From NCBI GenBank assembly GCA_030625925.1, contig DAOUPY010000001.1:1-29000 (forward strand): DNA of 29,000 bases, in the 5' to 3' direction. The stretch is from Fusobacteriaceae bacterium (GTDB lineage: Bacteria > Fusobacteriota > Fusobacteriia > Fusobacteriales > Fusobacteriaceae). The notes under the pieces are model-generated. The model searched no databases. It was not told the DNA's origin and worked only from the letters and a program-made list of their open reading frames with translations. Positions 23,722 through 29,000 of the stretch are shown here, in pieces; position 1 is the stretch's first letter; the number at the start of each line of letters is the position of its first letter. The position numbers and the translations under genes are program-made.

Positions 23722-24720
23722 ATGGGAAAAATTGTAGTGATGGGAGCAGGTTCCTGGGGAACAGCTCTTGCTAGAATTATAGCGTCTAAGGGAAACAAGG
23801 TTACTTTATGGGATTACAACGAAGAAAGGGCAAAATTATTACAAAAAAGCAGGGTAAATGAAAAGTTTTTATCCCATGCTGAATTTCCAGAAACTTTACA
23901 GGTGACATCTCAGATTGAAGGTTTGTTAGATGATGTAGAATACCTCATCATGGCTGTGCCATCTCAAGTGCTGAGGAGTGTTATAGCTAAAATTAGTGAT
24001 CAGTTGACAGAAAAAACAATAATCGTTAATACTGCCAAAGGCATAGAGATCTCTACAGGGATGAGATTATCCCGAGTTATTAAAGATGAAGTACTGGGAA
24101 AATTTCATAAAAACATTGTGGTTCTTTCTGGACCTACTCATGCAGAAGAGGTAGCCAAAAATCTTCCCTCTGCAATAGTAGCTGCCGGAGAATCTGGATG
24201 TGCTAAAAAGATACAAGAATTGTTTAATACAGAAAATTTTAGAGTTTATGAAAGTAATGATATTATCGGAGTAGAATTAGGTGGAGCTGTAAAAAATGGT
24301 ATTGCAATAGCTGCCGGTGCAGCTGATGGAATAGGATTTGGAGACAATACAAAGGCGGCACTGATAACTAGAGGATTAGCAGAGATGGTAAGATTTGGAG
24401 AAGCTTTGGGAGCCAGAGCTGAGACTTTTTCAGGACTGACTGGAATGGGGGATCTAATAGTAACTTGTGCCAGTACCCACAGTAGAAATAGACATGTGGG
24501 GCAAAAATTAGGTGAAGGAAAGAAATTGAAAGAAATCTTAGAAGAGATGGAAATGGTAGCTGAAGGAGTACCGACTGTGAAAGCTGTCTACGAATTAGCT
24601 CAAAAGAAGAAGGTGTCAATGCCAATATTAGAAGGTGTGTATAAGGTATTATATGAAAATAAATTAGCAACTGAAATGGTTAAAGAATTGATGACTAGAG
24701 ACTTAAAGAGAGAATTTTAA
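23722..24720 (+). CDS. gpsA: NAD(P)H-dependent glycerol-3-phosphate dehydrogenase
   Basis: GpsA reduces dihydroxyacetone phosphate to sn-glycerol-3-phosphate for lipid synthesis. The N-terminal Rossmann motif GAGSWGTALAR (8-18), NTAKGIE with K106, SGPTHAEEVA (136-145) and GVELGGAVKNGIAIAAG with the catalytic lysine K191 are all present. GLTGMGDLIVTCAS and GVPTVKAVYELA near the C-terminus complete the signature. The length of 332 residues is normal. The ATG follows AAAGGAGTAAATT. The 47-base spacer from plsY is almost wholly A/T with short palindromic runs and shows no firm regulatory signal. The sigma-factor gene follows after 20 bases. Confidence 0.97.
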   Translation: MGKIVVMGAGSWGTALARIIASKGNKVTLWDYNEERAKLLQKSRVNEKFLSHAEFPETLQVTSQIEGLLDDVEYLIMAVPSQVLRSVIAKISDQLTEKTIIVNTAKGIEISTGMRLSRVIKDEVLGKFHKNIVVLSGPTHAEEVAKNLPSAIVAAGESGCAKKIQELFNTENFRVYESNDIIGVELGGAVKNGIAIAAGAADGIGFGDNTKAALITRGLAEMVRFGEALGARAETFSGLTGMGDLIVTCASTHSRNRHVGQKLGEGKKLKEILEEMEMVAEGVPTVKAVYELAQKKKVSMPILEGVYKVLYENKLATEMVKELMTRDLKREF

Positions 24721-24740
24721 AAACTAAGGATGATGAGATT

Positions 24741-25568
24741 ATGGAGAGGACAAAAGATTTAGTATCTTTATATTTAAAAGATATTAGGCAGTACGAAATT
24801 TTGACAAAGGAAGAGGAATTAAAATTACTTATAGCAGCCAAAAGTGGTTGTGAAGAATCCAAGGAAAAATTAATTCTATCTAACTTACGGTTGGTAGTGA
24901 ATGTAGCTAAAAAATATACTAGAAAAGGAATGGGTTTAATAGACCTTATCAGTGAAGGTAATTTTGGGCTTATCCATGCTATTAAGAAATTTGACGTGGA
25001 TAAGGGATTTAGATTTTCAACTTATGCAGTGTGGTGGATTAAACAATCCATAACTAAATCTATTATTAGTAAGGGAAGAGAAATCAGGATACCGTCTTAT
25101 AAATATGATATGTTGAATAAGGTAAATAAATATATCATGAATCATGTAATGGAAACTAGTAAATACCCTGATTTTAATCAAATATCAAAGGGCTTAGGTA
25201 TGCCAGAGGACAAGATTCAAAAAGTAATGTTAGAATTTCAAGATCTGATGTCTTTAAATGCTTCCATAGGAGAGGATATTTTCTTAGAAGATACCATAAG
25301 CCAGCCTGAGGAACAGTCACTTGAAAATCAAGTTTTGAGAGGAATAGGCAGGGAAGAGATTACTAAGATGTTAGATGCTCTGAAACCTCGTGAAAAAGAA
25401 ATCGTGAAATTAAGATATGGAATTGATGGATATGATATTCATACTTTAGAAGAGATTGGTAAAACATTTAATATTACCAGAGAAAGAGTGAGACAGATTG
25501 AGAAAAAAACCTTATTAAAGCTTAAAACAAGGTTTAGTGAGGAATTGAGACCCTATTTATTTAAATAA
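24741..25568 (+). CDS. RNA polymerase sigma factor, sigma-70 group 1/2 type
   Basis: This 275-residue sigma factor has region 1.2 (DLVSLYLKDIRQYEILTKEEE), region 2 (NLRLVVNVAKKY, GLIDLISEGNFGLIHAIKKFD and the -10-binding RFSTYAVWWIKQSI at 91-104), region 3 (IRIPSYKYDMLNKVNKY) and region 4. The region 4 helix-turn-helix is LEEIGKTFNITRERVRQIE (about 236-254). It lacks region 1.1 and the long non-conserved insertion of large RpoD proteins, so it may be an alternative group 2 factor (RpoS/HrdB-like) or a short housekeeping factor. The ribosome binding site (AAGGA) is weak and 11-12 bases from the ATG, suggesting modest expression. A terminator follows directly. Confidence 0.9.
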   Translation: MERTKDLVSLYLKDIRQYEILTKEEELKLLIAAKSGCEESKEKLILSNLRLVVNVAKKYTRKGMGLIDLISEGNFGLIHAIKKFDVDKGFRFSTYAVWWIKQSITKSIISKGREIRIPSYKYDMLNKVNKYIMNHVMETSKYPDFNQISKGLGMPEDKIQKVMLEFQDLMSLNASIGEDIFLEDTISQPEEQSLENQVLRGIGREEITKMLDALKPREKEIVKLRYGIDGYDIHTLEEIGKTFNITRERVRQIEKKTLLKLKTRFSEELRPYLFK

Positions 25569-25575
25569 TACAAGT

Positions 25576-25610
25576 TCCCCGCCTTTTTCCGGTGGGGATT
25601 CTTTAATTTT
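25576..25610 (+). terminator. Intrinsic terminator after the sigma-factor gene
   Basis: TCCCCGCC (25576-25583) pairs with GGTGGGGA (25591-25598) with one G-U pair and a TTTTTCC loop, followed by the T-rich TTCTTTAATTTT. It separates the sigma-factor transcript from dnaN. Confidence 0.82.
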
Positions 25611-25621
25611 ACTGGTAGATG

Positions 25622-25630
25622 TGGTAGAAT
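25622..25630 (+). promoter_or_regulatory. Extended -10 promoter candidate for dnaN
   Basis: TG-G-TAGAAT (25622-25630) lies 45 bases before the dnaN start and after the preceding terminator. The expected -35 position (25602-25607) reads TTTAAT, which is weak. dnaN stands alone between two terminators, so it needs a promoter here. Confidence 0.5.
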
Positions 25631-25674
25631 GAATTAAAATTGAAAATTAAGGTTAAAAGATAGGGAGGTAACAA

Positions 25675-26787
25675 TTGAAAATTAAAGTAAATAAACAAGA
25701 ATTTTTAAAGACTTTAGGGGTAGTAAGCAAGGCTATCACTGAAAATAAAATAAGACCTATTATTTCGGGTGTATACATGGAGGCTAATGACTCCACAATA
25801 ATTTTAAAGGGAACAAATTTAGAATTAACGGTTACATCTAAGATGGAAGGAGAGGTAATAGAGGGTGGAAATCTGGTGTTTTCCCATCAACTGGTGGAGG
25901 AATATTTAAAAGAGATCAGTGATACCGAAATAACTTTTAGTATAGATGGAGAAACTCTTTTGATCGAAACAGAAAATTCATCTTCTGAATTTTCCGTTTT
26001 TGATGCTTCTGAATACCCAAAAATCAGAGGATTTCAAGGAGGGAAAGAGTATAAGCTTCCCATAGATCTTTTTGTAAATCTATTGGAAAAGTCAAAATTT
26101 GCAGCTTCTCAAACTACAGATAATATATCTATAAATTGCTTGAGAATGGAATTAGCAGACGGAATGTTAAAATTAATTTCAACAGATACATATAGATTAG
26201 TCTATATAACTGAGCAGGTAGATCTAGATGGAGAATTAAAGGTCAGTATTCCTTTAAAAAGTGTAGAGGCTATTATAAAAATTCTAGTTTCAAAAAAAAT
26301 TGAGAATATTAGGTTTGCATATGAAGGAAATCAAGTTAAATTTATAGTAGGTGCAACTGAAATATTAACTAGGGTGATCGATCTGCCATTTCCAGATTAT
26401 GATGGAATATTAAATGCAACAGGATACACTAAAGAAGTTTTGATAGATTCAGCTGAATTTAAAAATGTTCTTAAAAGGGTGCAAATATTTGTTAGGAATA
26501 ATGCAGAATCTAAAAATAGCGGGGTATTCGAATTTAAAGGTGATCTATTAGAGATAAAAGGGATATCTGAAATCGCTAAGATCAATGAAACGATAGAAAT
26601 AAAAAAAGATGGAGAAGATTTGAAAATTTCTCTTAATGTAAAGTTTTTATTGGACTACCTTTCTTTCATAGAGAAGGAGAAAAACGTCTCCTTGAGTCTT
26701 TCTACTTCTAGTGGTGCTGTAGAATTAACGATAGAAAATGAAAAGAATTTTAAATATTTAGTGATGCCATTGGCATTAAAAGATTAA
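25675..26787 (+). CDS. dnaN: DNA polymerase III beta subunit (sliding clamp)
   Basis: DnaN is the ring-shaped dimeric clamp that tethers the replicative polymerase and repair proteins to DNA. The 370 residues fit three clamp domains of about 120 residues. Family signatures include the N-terminal KIKVNKQEFLKTLGVVSKAI, LKLISTDTYRLVY in the middle domain, RVIDLPFPDY near 245 and the closing KYLVMPLAL. The start is TTG behind AGGGAGGTAACAA; no ATG fits. It forms a single-gene unit with its own terminator. It is not next to dnaA, recF or gyrB as in many genomes, so this locus gives no evidence of being the replication origin. Confidence 0.93.
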   Translation: MKIKVNKQEFLKTLGVVSKAITENKIRPIISGVYMEANDSTIILKGTNLELTVTSKMEGEVIEGGNLVFSHQLVEEYLKEISDTEITFSIDGETLLIETENSSSEFSVFDASEYPKIRGFQGGKEYKLPIDLFVNLLEKSKFAASQTTDNISINCLRMELADGMLKLISTDTYRLVYITEQVDLDGELKVSIPLKSVEAIIKILVSKKIENIRFAYEGNQVKFIVGATEILTRVIDLPFPDYDGILNATGYTKEVLIDSAEFKNVLKRVQIFVRNNAESKNSGVFEFKGDLLEIKGISEIAKINETIEIKKDGEDLKISLNVKFLLDYLSFIEKEKNVSLSLSTSSGAVELTIENEKNFKYLVMPLALKD

Positions 26788-26797
26788 AAAATAAGTG

Positions 26798-26831
26798 AGC
26801 TCAAGTTTTGGTTAAAACTTGAGCTTTTTTT
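26798..26831 (+). terminator. Strong intrinsic terminator after dnaN
   Basis: AGCTCAAGTTTT (26798-26809) pairs perfectly with AAAACTTGAGCT (26814-26825) around a GGTT loop, followed by a run of seven T's. It is a textbook terminator. Its T-run shares bases with the -35 box of the next promoter. Confidence 0.95.
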
Positions 26832-26858
26832 GACGGTGTAATTTTAATATGATATACT
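26830..26858 (+). promoter_or_regulatory. Sigma-70-type promoter for the DUF116-TPR unit
   Basis: TTGACG (26830-26835) and TATACT (26853-26858) are exactly 17 bases apart, and TG-A precedes the -10, giving an extended element. The -35 begins inside the dnaN terminator T-run. A start near 26865 leaves a leader of about 78 bases. That leader holds an imperfect dyad, ACCTTGATTAAATAAGGT (26884-26901), and a small AGGT-TTTT-ACCT hairpin (26908-26919). Confidence 0.8.
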
Positions 26859-26942
26859 AATTAGGAGTATCGTATGTAATAATACCTTGATTAAATAAGG
26901 TTTATAAAGGTTTTTACCTATAGGCCGGATGGAGAAGATAAT

Positions 26943-27473
26943 ATGTTGAAAATAGTTGTTTTAAGGTTGATCTACCTTATTTTTTACCTCTTGGTGATCA
27001 TAGCTAGAAAGTTTTCCAAAGAGGAAATTGAAAATAGTAAGATCTCTAAGATATTTATCCATTTTAATAATGCTATTGTGCTAAAACGATGCAAGGATGT
27101 ACCAGCAAATAGGGTGTCGATCTTGCTCCCTCATTGTATTCAAAATTACGAATGTCCATTAAAGGTAACATCTACAGTGGAAAATTGTAATGAATGTGGG
27201 AAGTGTAAAATAGGAGATATACTGAAATTACAGAGGAAATATGGGGTGAAAGCTAAGGTTGCTACTGGAGGAACATTAGCACGGAAGTTTTTGAAGGAAA
27301 CAAAACCAAAACTTGTAATAGCTGTAGCCTGTGAAAGAGATTTGGTAGCAGGAATCTACGATGCGTTTCCAATATCTGTATACGGTGTATTCAACAAAAA
27401 AATAAATGGGCCATGTTTTAATACCGATCTTTCAATTCAAGAGATTGAAAGTGTACTAGAAAGATTAAAATAG
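26943..27473 (+). CDS. DUF116 domain protein, cysteine-rich
   Basis: This 176-residue protein has an N-terminal hydrophobic helix (about 3-21) and a cysteine-rich soluble domain. Cysteines fall at 65, 71, 82, 85, 88, 130 and 158, with LLPHCIQNYECPLK, NCNECGKCKIGD, ATGGTLARKF and VACERDLVAGI as recognisable DUF116 signatures. The spacing suggests an Fe-S cluster or zinc site held at the inner face of the membrane; this is inference, as the family has no settled function. The ATG follows GGATGGAGAAG. It has its own strong promoter, and the TPR gene starts 9 bases after its stop, so the two are cotranscribed. Confidence 0.85.
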   Translation: MLKIVVLRLIYLIFYLLVIIARKFSKEEIENSKISKIFIHFNNAIVLKRCKDVPANRVSILLPHCIQNYECPLKVTSTVENCNECGKCKIGDILKLQRKYGVKAKVATGGTLARKFLKETKPKLVIAVACERDLVAGIYDAFPISVYGVFNKKINGPCFNTDLSIQEIESVLERLK

Positions 27474-27482
27474 GAGGAACTC

Positions 27483-29000
27483 GTGAAGAAAAGATTATTA
27501 ATTTTGTCCCTTTTGATCGTAGTAAGCGGTCAAATTTTTGCTACAGATAGAGATGATATGAAATATATTGATAAATTATACGAAGCTAAAGAATATTCCA
27601 TGGCTACAGACGAACTAAAAACCTTTGTAGGGAAATACCCTGAGAGTAATTATCAAAAAGTGGCACTAGAGAGACTGTCTAAAACACTTTATTTGAATAA
27701 AGAATATAAGAGTTCTGTAACTTATTTTAACCAATATTTAAAAATTGACAGATTAAAAATAGATGAAAAAAATGAAGCACATTATTATTTGGCTAGAAAT
27801 TTAACTTATTTAATGAATTATAATGGAGCCAAAAAAGAGATCAACTCAATAGAGAAAAGCTCTCCTAAAAAAATAGATGCTGTCTACTATTTGGGAATCT
27901 CCTACTATGAAAATGGCAGATATGAAGAAGCTAAAAAAACTTTTAAATATCTCATAACTAAACCTGCAAGATCAAAAGATGCTCTTTTATATATATCCCT
28001 GTCATCCTATAATAATAAGGAATATGTAAATAGTACTATTTATTTAGATGAATATTTAAAGGGATCAGTCGAGGGGAAAAACATAGAGCTGGCCAGCTAC
28101 ATGTACGGAATGAATCAATATAAATTGGGAAACAATGATCGGGCAATAAAAAAATTAAAAGAGGTGGAAACTAATCATCCTCAGAGTAAATATATGGCAG
28201 ATGTGAGATACGGTCTTTTAGATATCTACCTGTCTATGGAAAATATGGAGAAAGTAGAGGAATATTATAAAAAATCAATAGGTGGAACCAATGAGGAGAA
28301 AGCCAATATACTTTTAGCTAATTATTATTTAGCTGAAAAAAATTATGGCGTGTCACTGAAATACTATGAACTAGTGAGCACTTCCAATGATCCCAAGGTT
28401 ATATATGGGACAGCTTTTAGTATGCTTAAAGTAGGAGAATCCAAAGGCGATGAAATAAGTAAGGAGTTAGTTCAAAATTCTAAAGAAAGTTTTAAAAAAC
28501 TTTTGGGAACGAATCTAAATTCCGAAGGGATCTACTATATGGCATTGATAGATTTCAGAGCCGAAAAATACAGTGAAGTGATAAAAGACTTGAAATCTTA
28601 TGATGAATCTAAGATGAAGAGGGAGTATAGAAATAATATAGATCTATTTTTAGGGAAATCATATTTTGAGACAAAAAACTATAAAAAAGCCAGAATTTAT
28701 TATACCGATGTATATAATAGAACACAAAGTAAGGAAGGTCTTTACCAACTTATCTTGGTTAACAGCAAATTAAAGGATCTGGAAAACACAAGATTGAGGT
28801 TCGGTGAATATAAAACTAAATTTTCGACAGATATAGAGTATAGACAGAAGATCTATCTCATTGTGGGGAACACCAATTATAAGGCTGGGAATTTAAAGGG
28901 AGCTAAAGATACTTATAAAGAATACCTAAGATCTTATAATGATCCTAAAATTTCAGAAAATTTGATAACTATCTTAGTAGCAGATGGAAGTTATAAGGAC
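27483..29000 (+). CDS. Secreted tetratricopeptide-repeat protein, 3'-truncated by the window edge
   Basis: The frame starts at a GTG behind TAGGAGGAACTC and stays open for 506 codons to the end of the window. A signal peptide is clear: a KKR start, a hydrophobic core LLILSLLIVVSGQ and a cleavage site after IFA (about residue 20). The rest is a series of helical TPR-like units rich in Tyr, Lys and Leu, for example ALERLSKTLYLNKEYKSSVTY, DAVYYLGISYYENGRYEEAK and YGLLDIYLSMENMEKVEEYY. Such periplasmic TPR proteins usually act as scaffolds for envelope machines (YbgF/CpoB- or BamD-like), but the partner is unknown here. It is cotranscribed with the DUF116 gene. Confidence 0.88.
   Translation, partial: MKKRLLILSLLIVVSGQIFATDRDDMKYIDKLYEAKEYSMATDELKTFVGKYPESNYQKVALERLSKTLYLNKEYKSSVTYFNQYLKIDRLKIDEKNEAHYYLARNLTYLMNYNGAKKEINSIEKSSPKKIDAVYYLGISYYENGRYEEAKKTFKYLITKPARSKDALLYISLSSYNNKEYVNSTIYLDEYLKGSVEGKNIELASYMYGMNQYKLGNNDRAIKKLKEVETNHPQSKYMADVRYGLLDIYLSMENMEKVEEYYKKSIGGTNEEKANILLANYYLAEKNYGVSLKYYELVSTSNDPKVIYGTAFSMLKVGESKGDEISKELVQNSKESFKKLLGTNLNSEGIYYMALIDFRAEKYSEVIKDLKSYDESKMKREYRNNIDLFLGKSYFETKNYKKARIYYTDVYNRTQSKEGLYQLILVNSKLKDLENTRLRFGEYKTKFSTDIEYRQKIYLIVGNTNYKAGNLKGAKDTYKEYLRSYNDPKISENLITILVADGSYKD

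Noticed and set aside
25675..26787. dnaN locus as the replication origin
   Set aside because: No dnaA, gyrB or recF neighbour and no cluster of TTATCCACA-type boxes in the flanking spacers.

Overview
The window is a compact, AT-rich bacterial chromosome segment holding 30 protein-coding genes, all on the + strand and many overlapping or only a few bases apart. No tRNA, rRNA, transposase, phage gene or CRISPR array is visible. Low GC, TTG/GTG starts behind strong AGGAG sites, the GatCAB route, Rex, an ACT-domain PheB-type protein, a DUF116 protein and a Gram-negative-style secreted TPR protein together suggest a member of the Fusobacteriota (Ilyobacter, Propionigenium, Cetobacterium or Psychrilyobacter-like). 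This assignment is inference from gene content, not a database match.

Layout. (1) Bases 1-2270: the end of an unrecognised gene, scpB (chromosome condensation) and an RsuA/RluB-type pseudouridine synthase. (2) 2286-9319: a lipid-linked sugar set (GtrA-type membrane protein, Dpm1-like polyprenyl-phosphate glycosyltransferase, GT39/PMT_2-type membrane glycosyltransferase, PAP2 phosphatase) interleaved with gatC, gatA and gatB, ending at a clear terminator. (3) 9346-17198: a transpeptidase PBP with a PASTA domain, priA, def, fmt, rex, folD and an ACT-domain protein. (4) 17285-17792: a lone accB (biotin carrier) closed by a 19-bp hairpin terminator. (5) 17878-20162: rimO, pgsA and a YggT protein behind an extended -10 promoter. 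(6) 20156-20342: a repeat-dense spacer. (7) 20343-21568: rsmH and an FtsL-like protein, a remnant of the dcw order. (8) 21587-25598: a TrmA/RlmD-type methyltransferase, plsY, gpsA and a primary-like sigma factor. (9) 25675-26831: dnaN with its own terminator. (10) 26830-29000: a DUF116 protein and the first 506 codons of a secreted TPR protein that runs off the window.

How the genes work together. FolD makes one-carbon folates, Fmt uses 10-formyl-THF to formylate initiator Met-tRNA, and Def removes the formyl group. The NADH/NAD+ sensor Rex sits between fmt and folD. GatCAB completes Gln-tRNA(Gln) and/or Asn-tRNA(Asn). GpsA, PlsY, PgsA and AccB belong to phospholipid and fatty-acid synthesis. 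The PBP, FtsL-like protein and RsmH belong to the wall and division neighbourhood.

Most of the window is ordinary housekeeping sequence. The unusual content is in the spacers: a 34-bp perfect palindrome that forms the end of the yggT reading frame, followed by three 18-bp tandem units, with a decayed relative before plsY; a REP-like compound palindrome between gatA and gatB; and a 20-bp perfect palindrome before accB. The glycan genes inside the gat locus and an RlmD-like enzyme lacking its Fe-S cysteines also merit a look. I do not see convincing evidence of a wholly new system. No gene-free stretch exceeds about 220 bases.
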